DNA of 64,000 nt from Erythrobacter ramosus (GCF_009828055.1 NZ_WTYB01000001.1:1131183-1195182), one strand, 5' to 3'. Counted from the stretch's first letter, positions 1 through 8,539 are shown. The notes: generated by a model not told the origin, from the letters alone. Numbers and translations are program-made.

Positions 1-212
1 ATCGCGATGTCGGATTGCGGGATGTAATAGGTGGGCGGATGCGAGGTTTCGAGCGTGCGCCACGCGGCGCGTGCGTCGGCGATCACCACATCGCGATGAA
101 CGATGCGAATATGCCGCGATGTCGGTTCACAGATGGGAGGGCGGGGGTAGTCCCACACGCTTTCCTGCCCCGGTAGCAGCGGATCGGGATCGGGATGGTG
201 CGGCTGGCGCAT
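1..212 (-). CDS. DUF427 domain protein, 3' end cut by window
   Basis: The first 70 residues of a minus-strand protein can be read before the window ends. The segment around residues 58-67 (ETSHPPTYYI) is the hallmark of DUF427 (nucleotidyltransferase-like beta-barrel) proteins, whose biochemical role is not established. The ATG at 212 starts 10 bases after the clpS stop, so the two genes are probably co-transcribed. In many alphaproteobacteria clpS is followed by clpA; here it is followed by this gene instead. The family call rests on the conserved N-terminal half only. Confidence 0.72.
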   Translation of the reverse strand, partial: MRQPHHPDPDPLLPGQESVWDYPRPPICEPTSRHIRIVHRDVVIADARAAWRTLETSHPPTYYIPQSDIA

Positions 213-222
213 GGCCCGCCGG

Positions 223-639
223 TCAGGCTTTCTCAAGCGTGCATTGCAGCGGATGTTGGTTCTGCTTGGCGAAGTCCATCACCTGATTGACCTTGGTTTC
301 GGCCACTTCATAGGTGAAGATCCCGCAGACGCCCACGCCGCGCTGGTGGACGTGGAGCATGACACGGGTGGCCTGCTCCAGATCCATCCCGAAGAAGCGT
401 TTCAGCACGAGCACCACGAATTCCATCGGAGTGTAATCGTCGTTGAGCATCAGCACTTTGTACTGGCTCGGCTTCTTGGCCTTGGCGCGGGTCTTGGTGG
501 CGACGCCGACCTGATCCTTGCCATCGCCGTCCCCATCCTTGCCAGCGCCGCCATCCTCGTCATTCGCGCGCACGGGAAGGACAAGCGGCGCGTGCGGCTC
601 GACCATGGCGGCGAGGGGAAGGAAGGACGGGTTCGGCAT
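223..639 (-). CDS. clpS: ATP-dependent Clp protease adaptor ClpS
   Basis: A 138-residue cytoplasmic adaptor that hands N-degron substrates to the ClpA unfoldase of ClpAP. The core starts near residue 57 ([19 protein letters not shown]) and runs to the end. It includes the conserved [10 protein letters not shown] loop and the [15 protein letters not shown] segment that form the N-degron pocket. The first 55 residues are a charged, low-complexity extension, common in alphaproteobacterial ClpS. A GGAGG stands 3 bases before the ATG at 639, slightly closer than usual; an internal Met at residue 12 is an alternative start. The downstream gene is a DUF427 protein rather than clpA. Confidence 0.95.
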   Translation of the reverse strand: MPNPSFLPLAAMVEPHAPLVLPVRANDEDGGAGKDGDGDGKDQVGVATKTRAKAKKPSQYKVLMLNDDYTPMEFVVLVLKRFFGMDLEQATRVMLHVHQRGVGVCGIFTYEVAETKVNQVMDFAKQNQHPLQCTLEKA

Positions 640-720
640 GAGCCTCCATTATGGGAAAGGCACGCGCGTGTGCAAGCGGTTGGTTAGATTCATTTGGGGT
701 CGGCCATGCAGGCGCCCAGA

Positions 721-757
721 ATAAAAAGGGCCGGCCAGACGCTGGTCTGGCCGGCCC
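721..757 (-). terminator. Rho-independent terminator of the phasin gene
   Basis: A perfect 13-bp inverted repeat (728-740 with 745-757, GC-rich, 4-base loop) is followed on the minus strand by TTTTTAT. It lies about 70 bases after the phasin stop codon and before clpS. It should end phasin transcription and keep it separate from the clpS unit. Confidence 0.9.
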
Positions 758-828
758 GCGCTTTTCAGCGCTCTTTCGTGAACCGGGTTGGGAGAGAGGA
801 GAGAGGCCCGGCTCAGAAACTTTTTGGC

Positions 829-1617
829 TTACGCAGCCTTCTTGATCTTTTCCGCGGCGACGCTGACGCGGTTCGAGATCGGGGCGAAGGCTTCGTTGTA
901 GAGCTTCACCCAAGCTTCGGTGCGCTTCGAGCCGTAAGAAACCAGCGCGTCGAAGTTGCGACGGGCGATTTCACCCTGAAGCTGCATCAGTTCGGTCGGC
1001 GACTTGACGGCGGCAACCTTCTTGGCGTCTTCGGTGACGGTTTCGATCACGGTCTTGCCGGTTTCGACGTTGTCCTTGAGCAGCTCCTGCGCGCCGGCGA
1101 TGAAGATCTTGCCGCTTTCGACGACAGCTTCGACATTCGCCTTGGTGAACTCGGTGGCTTCCGAAGCCAGCACGGTGGTCTGGGCGTAAGCAGTCTTCGC
1201 GCGGGTCTGAACGTCAGCGATGACGTCCTTGGCAGTCGCGGCAATATCGGTGTTCTTGGCAGTGGCCATGATGGTGTCCTTGAGCTTGATGACGGGGTTG
1301 GTCTTCGGCGCGGCGGGCTTGCTCGTCTTGACGGCAGCCTTCCTAGCCAGCACCGGCTTCTTGACCGGGGTTTTGGTTGCCGTCTTCTTGACGGTCTTGG
1401 CAGCGGCCTTCTTGACTGGGGTTGCCTTCTTGGCAGCCGGAGCCTTCTTGGGCGCAGCGATCTTCTTGGCGACCGGAGCGGCTTCAACCTTCGGCGCTTC
1501 GACGGCCTTGGCCGATGCTTCGGCGTAAGCCTTCTCGGCAGCAGCGTCGATCTTGGCGACGGGAGCCTTGGCCTCGGTGGCCTTTACTTCGGCAGCAGTG
1601 TTTTCAACTTCGGACAT
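829..1617 (-). CDS. Phasin family protein with histone-like Ala/Lys/Pro tail
   Basis: A 262-residue polyhydroxyalkanoate granule-coat protein. The phasin domain fills roughly residues 115-260; it is helical, free of Cys, and includes TELMQLQGEIARRNFDALVS. Residues about 48-108 are a basic Ala-Lys-Pro stretch (repeats such as AAPKKAPAAKKA), like the DNA-binding tail of histone H1 and of Pseudomonas PhaF. In PhaF that tail is C-terminal; here it is N-terminal. A phaC synthase lies just upstream on the same strand, which supports the granule role. GAGG precedes the ATG by 6 bases. The promoter is flanked by two palindromic operators (see 1633-1694), and a strong terminator follows. Confidence 0.9.
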   Translation of the reverse strand: MSEVENTAAEVKATEAKAPVAKIDAAAEKAYAEASAKAVEAPKVEAAPVAKKIAAPKKAPAAKKATPVKKAAAKTVKKTATKTPVKKPVLARKAAVKTSKPAAPKTNPVIKLKDTIMATAKNTDIAATAKDVIADVQTRAKTAYAQTTVLASEATEFTKANVEAVVESGKIFIAGAQELLKDNVETGKTVIETVTEDAKKVAAVKSPTELMQLQGEIARRNFDALVSYGSKRTEAWVKLYNEAFAPISNRVSVAAEKIKKAA

Positions 1618-1632
1618 GGTAGCCTCGCTTCA

Positions 1633-1647
1633 TGTTGCACTGCACAA
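1633..1647 (-). promoter_or_regulatory. Operator 1 of the phasin promoter (PhaR-like)
   Basis: On the plus strand this 15-mer has a TGCA-C-TGCA core. It matches the second site at 1680-1694 in 13 of 15 positions when both are read on the same strand. It overlaps the downstream edge of the phasin -10 element, so a bound protein should block initiation. PhaR repressors of PHA genes are known to bind TGC...GCA palindromes; assignment to PhaR is inference, since no phaR gene lies in the window. Confidence 0.7.
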
Positions 1648-1673
1648 AATAGTCAATGCGGATGCGAAGTCAA
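1646..1673 (-). promoter_or_regulatory. Phasin promoter
   Basis: Read on the minus strand, TTGACT (1668-1673) and TATTTT (1646-1651) are separated by 16 bases, a good sigma-70-type arrangement about 30 bases before the phasin ATG. It sits between the two operator palindromes. Confidence 0.65.
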
Positions 1674-1679
1674 GCCTTT

Positions 1680-1694
1680 TTGTGCAGTGCACAA
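1680..1694 (-). promoter_or_regulatory. Operator 2 of the phasin promoter (PhaR-like)
   Basis: TTGTGCA-G-TGCACAA is a perfect 15-bp palindrome around its central base. It lies just upstream of the -35 element, 47 bases centre-to-centre from operator 1. Two such sites bracketing one promoter suggest cooperative repression by a PhaR-type regulator that senses PHA. Confidence 0.72.
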
Positions 1695-1765
1695 AAATGT
1701 AAGAATGTATGCAGATTCAGAGTTTTGGTGCTTAGGGCAGCGTGGACTTGCTGAACAAAACCCCG

Positions 1766-3694
1766 TTAGCGCGTCTTCACATAGCGTCCCGGCGCGTCCT
1801 CTATCACGGTGTCGCCCTTGCTGCCGGGCACGCGCTTCCCGCTTGCAGGAACACGCGCATCGGACTGGCGGTGAAGCCATTCGAGCCAGTGCGGCCACCA
1901 GCTACCCGGATGCTCGGTCGCGCTTTCGACAAAGGCCTTGAGCGACGGCGCGGCGCTATCGCCGACCCAGTACTGGTACTTGCCAGCAGCAGGTGGATTG
2001 ACCACGCCGGCGATATGGCCGGAGCCTGCCAGCAGGAACTCCATTGGCCCGGTGAAATGCTTGGTGATCCGCCACACGCTTTCGGCGGGCGCAATGTGAT
2101 CCTCCCGGCCTGCCTGCACGAAGCTGGGGGTGGCGACCTTGGTGAGGTCGATCGGCGTGCCGTCGGCCTCCAAGGCGTCCGGCACCACCAGCTTGTTGTC
2201 GCGGTAGAGATCGCGCAAGTAGGCGTTGTGCCATTTCGATGGCAGGTTGGTGACGTCGCCGTTCCAGTGGAGCAGATCGAAGGCGGGGTAATCCTCGCCC
2301 ATCATGTAGTTGTTCACCACATAGTTCCAGATCAGGTCGCGGCCCCGAAGCGCGTTGAACGCGGCGGCGAGATAGCGCCCATCAAGGTAGCCATGCGGCG
2401 ACAGCTGCCCGATCATTTCTAGCTGGCCATCGTCGATGAAATTCTTGAGATCGCCGCTCTTCTCGAAATCGACCTGAGCGGTGAAGAAGGTGGCGGACTT
2501 GACCTTGTCCGCTTCACCGCGGCGCGACAGGATCGCGAGCGTTGCCGCTAGTGTCGTCCCCGCGACGCAATAGCCGATGGTGTGGACGGCCGGCACATCG
2601 AGCCGCGCACGGACATGGTCGATCGCTTCCATCTGGGCGCGGATGTAATCGTCCCACACCACATCGCCCATGGTTTCGTCCGCCGATTTCCAGCTGACCA
2701 CGAACACGGTGATCCCCTGATCCACCGCCCATTTGATGAAGCTCTTCTTGGGCGTCAGGTCGAGGATGTAGAAGCGGTTGATCCACGGCGGGAAGATGAT
2801 CAGCGGCACTTCCAGCACGGTATCGGTCGTGGGGCTGTACTGGATCAGCTGGAAGATCGGCGTTTCGTGGACGACCTTGCCCGGCGTTGCGGCCAGATTC
2901 TCACCCAGCCTGAAAGCGTTGGGATCGGTATGGGTCAACTGCCCGCGCCTCATGTCGTTGATGAGGTGCTGCATCCCGCGCACGAGGTTCGCCCCGCGGC
3001 TTTCGATCGTGCGCTTCATCACCACCGGATTGAGGGCGAGGAAATTGTCCGGGCTCATCGCTTCGGCCAGCGCCGACACAGCGAATTCGAGCTGCTGGCG
3101 CTTGGCACGGTCGAGCCCGTCCATGCCCTTCACCGCCTGCCGGAAATAGTCGGCCAGCATCAGATAGGTCTGATGCAGCAGCAGGAAGGCCGGATGTTCG
3201 CGCCATGCCGCATCGGCAAAGCGCCGGTCGCTCTTGGGCAGGGCGGCTGCTTCGGGGGCTTCAGCCATCTTTCCGCCTGTTGCGCCCGCAGCAAAGCTCT
3301 GCATCACGCCTGACCACAGCTGCATCTGATCCTGCGCCAGCTTGGCCGACGCTTCGAACATGCCCTTGGGCATCTGGCCGAGCATCGACTGCGACATCAC
3401 CAGCCACTGCGCCGGGTCCAGCCTGTTGCTGCCCCCCATGCTCCCTTTGACGGCTTTCTCGGCGGCGGCTTGCGCCTGATGCGTCGCGAAATCGAACCAC
3501 AGCTGCTGGAGCTGCGTCGCAGTGGAGGCCCATTCCGCCAGCTCGGCAGGGTCCATGCCCCACTTCATGCCAGCGCCGAGCAGCGAATCGAACGCTTTGG
3601 CTCCCAGCATCTCGCGCATGGCGTCGCCCTGCATATCGAAGAAGCCTTTCAGCCCCTCGCCTGCCGTCGCCATCAGGTCGGTATCCTGTGCCAT
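1766..3694 (-). CDS. phaC: Class I poly(3-hydroxyalkanoate) synthase
   Basis: A 642-residue enzyme that polymerises (R)-3-hydroxyacyl-CoA into storage polyester at the granule surface. The length fits class I synthases. The N-terminal PhaC domain (about residues 60-270) precedes an alpha/beta hydrolase fold. The lipase-like box GYCVAG places the catalytic Cys at 376; the partners are Asp532 (GREDH) and His560 (GSGHIAGVVNPP). The box has Ala where GYCVGG is more common. The stop lies about 150 bases upstream of the phasin start, on the same strand. An AAGGGA precedes the start at 3694 with long spacing (about 12 bases), so Met8, which has its own AGGA, is an alternative. Confidence 0.96.
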   Translation of the reverse strand: MAQDTDLMATAGEGLKGFFDMQGDAMREMLGAKAFDSLLGAGMKWGMDPAELAEWASTATQLQQLWFDFATHQAQAAAEKAVKGSMGGSNRLDPAQWLVMSQSMLGQMPKGMFEASAKLAQDQMQLWSGVMQSFAAGATGGKMAEAPEAAALPKSDRRFADAAWREHPAFLLLHQTYLMLADYFRQAVKGMDGLDRAKRQQLEFAVSALAEAMSPDNFLALNPVVMKRTIESRGANLVRGMQHLINDMRRGQLTHTDPNAFRLGENLAATPGKVVHETPIFQLIQYSPTTDTVLEVPLIIFPPWINRFYILDLTPKKSFIKWAVDQGITVFVVSWKSADETMGDVVWDDYIRAQMEAIDHVRARLDVPAVHTIGYCVAGTTLAATLAILSRRGEADKVKSATFFTAQVDFEKSGDLKNFIDDGQLEMIGQLSPHGYLDGRYLAAAFNALRGRDLIWNYVVNNYMMGEDYPAFDLLHWNGDVTNLPSKWHNAYLRDLYRDNKLVVPDALEADGTPIDLTKVATPSFVQAGREDHIAPAESVWRITKHFTGPMEFLLAGSGHIAGVVNPPAAGKYQYWVGDSAAPSLKAFVESATEHPGSWWPHWLEWLHRQSDARVPASGKRVPGSKGDTVIEDAPGRYVKTR

Positions 3695-3866
3695 CGCGTC
3701 AAATTGTCCCTTACCTATCGCACCGTCATACCAGTGTCGCCCATCCGGCCAAGCCGCAATTGGCGAAAACGCCTTCCCACGATCCGCGGGTTTAGCCTAG
3801 GGAGAAGGCGCGGGGGTCTGATCAGAGCCGCTGAAGGCCCCGCGCAAGACAAGGTGATGACAGACG

Positions 3867-5066
<1,200 letters not shown>

Positions 5067-5073
5067 CAGCTGG

Positions 5074-5103
5074 CTTGCGGGTCGACGTTAGTCGATCCGC
5101 AAG
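5074..5103 (+). terminator. Terminator hairpin after alaC
   Basis: A 13-bp inverted repeat (5074-5086 with 5091-5103) has one G-U-capable pair and a GTTA loop. It starts 7 bases after the stop codon. The tail is only pyrimidine-rich (TCTTCTC), so it is an imperfect intrinsic terminator. Confidence 0.65.
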
Positions 5104-5188
5104 GTCTTCTCATCCAAAACGGCAAAAATTCAATCCGTTTTGCGTTAGTTTAGGTGTAACCCGCACCGGACAGATGAAGGAGATCGAC

Positions 5189-5836
5189 ATGACGTCCGGA
5201 GCCGCACGGCGGCTGACCGACAGACAGCGGGCCGTGATGGAACGCATTGACCGGCGTGTGCCTATCAAGGTGATCGCGCTGGAACTCGGCGTGTCCGAGA
5301 CCCGCATCAACCAACATATCCGCGCACTCAAAGACTTTTACGACGCAGGCAACCTTGGCGATCTGGTGGAGAATTACCGCGCCACGCTCACACCGGAAGC
5401 GGCTGAAGCATCAGCGGGAAATGACTTAGGTTCCCACGCGGATACGGTTTTGCTGAAGCCCTTCAGTGAAGCTGCATATAGATATTCTCAGCTTAGCCCG
5501 GCGGCTGATCCGGCCGATTTCGGTCAGCGGGATGACCCGGGACAGCTTGTTCTCAGCGATGCGATGCCCTTGATCGAGCAAGCGCCATGGCTGAGGCAGG
5601 GTGAACCTCGGGTGGTCCCCGGAGTGCTCGATGGGGAGCATGCCGTCCTGGTTCGCTTGGGGGCAATCGTCGGAATTGCATCGGGCATTTTGGCCGCTGT
5701 CATTCTCGCGGTAACCGCCGTGAAGACACTGAGCGAAGCGACGGACAAGGCTACCTACTCCGCGGAAACTAGGGTCGCTGCCGGGCGAACACCGGCACCG
5801 CAGGAGTGTATCGATGGAAAATCGTATCCTTGCTGA
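5189..5836 (+). CDS. Membrane-anchored LuxR-type helix-turn-helix protein
   Basis: A 215-residue protein. The start is fixed by AAGGAG 6 bases before the ATG at 5189; upstream codons in frame lack such a site. Residues 9-50 are a LuxR/GerE-like helix-turn-helix (LTDRQRAVMERI, then VIALELGVSETRINQHI). A long acidic, unstructured linker follows. One transmembrane helix lies at about 155-180 and a short tail with two Cys follows (ECIDG...C). This puts a DNA-binding domain in the cytoplasm and a tail outside, as in ToxR/CadC-like one-component sensors but with a different HTH type. It is the first gene of a five-gene operon (5189-7519), and its last 23 bases overlap the next gene. Function is not known. 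Confidence 0.8.
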   Translation: MTSGAARRLTDRQRAVMERIDRRVPIKVIALELGVSETRINQHIRALKDFYDAGNLGDLVENYRATLTPEAAEASAGNDLGSHADTVLLKPFSEAAYRYSQLSPAADPADFGQRDDPGQLVLSDAMPLIEQAPWLRQGEPRVVPGVLDGEHAVLVRLGAIVGIASGILAAVILAVTAVKTLSEATDKATYSAETRVAAGRTPAPQECIDGKSYPC

Positions 5837-6158
5837 CGCATACAATCTCAAGAAGCTGATCCGCGAAGCCGAAGCGCTCGCCGATGAAGCGATCATGGCC
5901 ATGGCGCGGCTCAAGCAGGCCATGCTGGCGGCCCGCCAGAACCCTCTCGTCGAAGGCCACACCGGACAGCGCGCGCTCGTCCGTCTGACCGAAGCGGAAA
6001 GCCAGGCTATGGCGATGTCCACCAACCTGCTCAGAGTGCATGACGAACTGAGCAAGGTCGCGCAGGTTCACGCTTCGGGCGACTCCGGCGTGCCGACCAA
6101 GATTGCTGCGGCGGATTTGAACGCTGGCCAGGCCGAGCCGGAGCGGCTGCGGGCCTGA
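5814..6158 (+). CDS. Small helical protein, unknown function
   Basis: A 114-residue protein rich in Ala, Glu, Leu and Met, predicted almost wholly helical (residues 1-85), with heptad-like spacing that suggests a coiled coil. It has no signal peptide, membrane segment or Cys. I do not recognise a family. The start overlaps the HTH gene by 23 bases and the stop overlaps the next start (TGATG), so translation is coupled on both sides. The context suggests a cytoplasmic partner linking the membrane-anchored regulator to the downstream membrane protein; this is inference from gene order only. Confidence 0.72.
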   Translation: MENRILADAYNLKKLIREAEALADEAIMAMARLKQAMLAARQNPLVEGHTGQRALVRLTEAESQAMAMSTNLLRVHDELSKVAQVHASGDSGVPTKIAAADLNAGQAEPERLRA

Positions 6159-6667
6159 TGCACAGCGACCTGCTCGATTTGTTCAACACGTACCGGGTCG
6201 CCGCGCAGCACCTTACCAGTTTCCTGCTTGCAGCAGCGATCTGGCGTTGGGGCGGCGCTCCCGAGCGTTGGCTGATCGGGGTCTTCATCGCCACCATGGT
6301 CCTGCCGATGTATGTCGGGTTCTGGCTCAATCTGGGAGCGTTGGAGACCGGGCCCTATGCGCCCGTCATCTTCCTCATCGATGTCATTGCTGCGGCCATG
6401 TTCGTCGCCATCGCGCTCAATGCCAACCGCAATTACCCGCTGCTCATCGCCGGATTTCAGTTGGTTTCGGTGGTTGCGCACCTTGTTCAGTCGATGGTCG
6501 ATGTCGCCTCGACCTTGGCCTTTGCGATCCTGATCATCAGCCCGTCCTATGGTGAGCTGCTGGTGTTGCTTGGCGGATTGGTACGCCATTGGCTGCGGGA
6601 GCGCCGCTTCGGCCCTTACCGCGATTGGCGGCTGACTGCGCCCGGCATCCACTGGCAGCGCCTGTAA
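6158..6667 (+). CDS. Four-helix membrane protein, unknown function
   Basis: A 169-residue integral membrane protein with about four hydrophobic helices (around residues 15-30, 39-60, 68-85, 95-135). A short basic C-terminal tail (RHWLRERRFGPYRDWR) is expected in the cytoplasm. No catalytic motif is visible and I recognise no family. It starts at the ATG that shares its A with the stop of the preceding gene, so it belongs to the same operon. A gap of 58 bases separates it from the JAB gene, the only break in the operon. Confidence 0.75.
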   Translation: MHSDLLDLFNTYRVAAQHLTSFLLAAAIWRWGGAPERWLIGVFIATMVLPMYVGFWLNLGALETGPYAPVIFLIDVIAAAMFVAIALNANRNYPLLIAGFQLVSVVAHLVQSMVDVASTLAFAILIISPSYGELLVLLGGLVRHWLRERRFGPYRDWRLTAPGIHWQRL

Positions 6668-6684
6668 CTCCCGGGAGACACCTC

Positions 6685-6738
6685 ATGCCTGATGCCGCTG
6701 TCCCAGCTGCCCTGAGCACCCTCCAATGTCGGTCTTGA
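6685..6738 (+). CDS. Possible 17-residue leader peptide ahead of the JAB gene
   Basis: GGGAGA stands 6 bases before an ATG that opens a 17-codon frame ending in TGA at 6736-6738. The frame overlaps the first 13 bases of the JAB gene in another frame. The JAB start itself has no clear ribosome site, so reading this mini-frame could deliver ribosomes to it. It might instead be the relic of an earlier, longer N-terminus lost by frameshift. Only the sequence arrangement supports it. Confidence 0.35.
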   Translation: MPDAAVPAALSTLQCRS

Positions 6739-7154
6739 CGCTTGCCCGCCTGACGCCGCGCGAAGAGGCGCTCTCGCCCGAACAGCGGGCGGGCGGGATG
6801 ATCGCCTACCTGCAGCAGGTCGTGCTCGCCCCTCCCTTGGTGCATGAGCGCGGTCATGCGATCTTCGTCAATGCCGATAGCATCTGGTTGGGCGATGCGC
6901 CGTGCGGGATCGGCACCATGACCGCGCTCAGCCTCAGGATGCGTGCCTTGCTGGGTGAGGCACTGCGCTACGACGCAGCTGGCATCATCCTCGCGCACAG
7001 CCACCCGTCGGGCCACTGCCGGCCGAGCGGCTGCGACATCGCTGCCACCCGCCGGCTGGCTGAGGTCGCGCGCGCGCTCGATATGGCGCTGATCGACCAT
7101 CTGATCTTTACCGTCGATGCGGTCTATTCGATGCGGGCGGGTGGGCTGGTATGA
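6726..7154 (+). CDS. RadC-like JAB/MPN domain protein
   Basis: A 142-residue protein consisting of little more than a RadC-type JAB1/MPN+ domain. The zinc motif is complete: His91 and His93 in HSHPSG, and Asp104 thirteen residues after His91, followed by the family helix (ATRRLAEVARALDMALIDHLIF). The N-terminal helix-hairpin-helix half of normal RadC (about 220 residues in all) is missing. JAB domains can be metal isopeptidases or proteases; RadC proteins have no proven activity. It is the fourth gene of the operon and its stop overlaps the start of the winged-helix gene (ATGA). Its pairing with two DNA-binding proteins and two membrane proteins suggests a signalling role. Confidence 0.85.
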   Translation: MSVLTLARLTPREEALSPEQRAGGMIAYLQQVVLAPPLVHERGHAIFVNADSIWLGDAPCGIGTMTALSLRMRALLGEALRYDAAGIILAHSHPSGHCRPSGCDIAATRRLAEVARALDMALIDHLIFTVDAVYSMRAGGLV

Positions 7155-7519
7155 ATGCGATGAGCGCCCGCGGCGAATTCCCTGACGGCGATGTGATGAT
7201 CTCCCGCTTCCGCGAGGCGGGCGATGTCACGCTCGACCTGTTCCACAGTGACGGCCGGGTCGAGGATCGCTGGCTCGACCTCCTTCCGCGCGAATTCGCA
7301 CTGCTGTGGCGGCTGGCTGAGTATCCGGGGGAGCGCATGACCCGCCAGCAATTGCTGGCCGAAGTGTGGCGCATCCAACTCGACCCCGACGCTAACATCC
7401 TGGCCATCCATGTCGCGCGGGTGCGGGCCAAGCTTGAGCCGTTCGGTCTGGCGCACCTGATCGCCGCCCACCCGGATGGCGGCTATTTCCTCGACGTCCC
7501 ACCGGCTGCCGGTCTGTAG
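7151..7519 (+). CDS. Stand-alone OmpR/PhoB-type winged-helix protein
   Basis: A 122-residue protein whose residues 20-118 match the C-terminal effector domain of OmpR/PhoB response regulators. Visible elements are LLPREFALLWRLAEYPGERMTRQQLLAEVW, the recognition helix region NILAIHVARVRAKLE and the wing HPDGGYFLD. No receiver domain is present and no histidine kinase lies nearby, so it cannot work as a classical two-component regulator. The start overlaps the JAB gene by 4 bases. It ends the operon begun at 5189. Confidence 0.85.
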   Translation: MNAMSARGEFPDGDVMISRFREAGDVTLDLFHSDGRVEDRWLDLLPREFALLWRLAEYPGERMTRQQLLAEVWRIQLDPDANILAIHVARVRAKLEPFGLAHLIAAHPDGGYFLDVPPAAGL

Positions 7520-7612
7520 TGCCTTGCAGGTGCGGCCTAGGCACCTCTGGACAGGGCGCGGCGGATCAGCCAATCTTGCTGCCAAAGCCACGCCTTGAGG
7601 GATCACATCGTC

Positions 7613-8431
7613 ATGTCCGCCACCGCCACCACGATCGCCAATGACCGCGTCGCCATCGACCTTGGCGAAGACGGCGTCGCCGAAGTTCGCTTTGTGCGGG
7701 GCGACAAGATGAATGCGCTCGATCCGGAGATGTTTCAGCGCATCATCGAAGCGGGCAGCACGCTGCAACGGATGAAGGGACTGCGCGCGGTTGTGCTTTC
7801 GGGTGAGGGCCGAGCGTTCTGCGCCGGGCTCGACCTGTCGAATTTCTCGCGGAAAGTCCCCGAGGATGAGCCCAGCCTGACCGAGCGCACCTATGGCAAT
7901 TCCAACCGCGCGCAGCAGGTGGCGATGCAGTGGAGGAAGCTCCCTGTCCCGGTGATCGCGGCGGTCCACGGCGTGTGCTTTGGTGGCGGCTTGCAGATCG
8001 CCAGCGGTGCCGACATCCGCGTCGTCCATCCCACCACCCGCATGGCCATCATGGAGCTGAAGTGGGGCCTCGTCCCCGACATGGGCGGCTATGCGCTGTG
8101 GCGCGGGCTGGTGCGCGACGATGTGCTGCGCGAGCTGATCTACACCAACCGCGAGTTCACCGGAGCCGAAGCGCAGACGCTCGGCCTTGCAACCTACCTC
8201 GACGAGAACCCGCGTGAACGGGCGCTCGCCATCGCCCGCCAGATCGCGAACAAGAACCCTCACGCAATCCGCGCCGCCAAGCGGCTTCAGGCGGGTATGT
8301 GGGAGCGTGAGACCGATGCGATCCTGCTGGAGGAAAGCATCGAGCAGCACGCGATCATGCGCAGCCGCAATCAGGTCGAAGCGGTGATGGCCGAAATGGA
8401 GCGCCGCAAGCCCAATTTCGAAGACGTGTAA
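7613..8431 (+). CDS. Crotonase/enoyl-CoA hydratase family protein
   Basis: A 272-residue crotonase-fold enzyme acting on acyl-CoA. The oxyanion-hole segment is AFCAGLDLSNF and the second motif is FGGGLQIASGADIR. The position that carries the first catalytic Glu in true hydratases (GGG-x-E) holds Gln. The second Glu is kept (IMELKWGLVPDMGG), together with an Asp in the place used by dienoyl-CoA isomerases. Hydration may therefore not be the reaction, and isomerisation is possible. I chose the ATG at 7613, preceded by GAGGGA, over an upstream TTG at 7595. The enzyme probably serves fatty-acid breakdown. Confidence 0.85.
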   Translation: MSATATTIANDRVAIDLGEDGVAEVRFVRGDKMNALDPEMFQRIIEAGSTLQRMKGLRAVVLSGEGRAFCAGLDLSNFSRKVPEDEPSLTERTYGNSNRAQQVAMQWRKLPVPVIAAVHGVCFGGGLQIASGADIRVVHPTTRMAIMELKWGLVPDMGGYALWRGLVRDDVLRELIYTNREFTGAEAQTLGLATYLDENPRERALAIARQIANKNPHAIRAAKRLQAGMWERETDAILLEESIEQHAIMRSRNQVEAVMAEMERRKPNFEDV

Positions 8432-8465
8432 GGGCACGCTCAGCGACCCGGCAGCCTGTGGGCGT

Positions 8466-8483
8466 ATGGGGTATTTACCCCAT
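8466..8483. promoter_or_regulatory. 8-bp palindrome upstream of the permease gene
   Basis: ATGGGGTA and TACCCCAT face each other across a TT centre. There is no T-run, so it looks more like an operator than a terminator. It lies 57 bases before the permease start and directly abuts the TGCACTGCA-type site at 8483-8497. Confidence 0.45.
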
Positions 8484-8497
8484 GCTGCACTGCAAAA
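8483..8497. promoter_or_regulatory. Third PhaR-like site
   Basis: It contains the same TGCACTGCA core as the two phasin operators, but the flanks match less well. It lies 43 bases before the TauE/SafE permease start. A nine-base core can occur by chance in 64 kb, so this is a weak call. Confidence 0.35.
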
Positions 8498-8539
8498 ATT
8501 CGCTTGGCGATTAGAGCCGTGAGCCTATTCTTCGCGTGA

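Noticed and set aside
694-1941. 415-residue plus-strand frame across the phasin gene
   Set aside because: It is the antisense shadow of the Ala/Lys-rich phasin; its Gly/Leu/Ser/Arg-rich content fits no family, and the phasin has promoter, operators and terminator.
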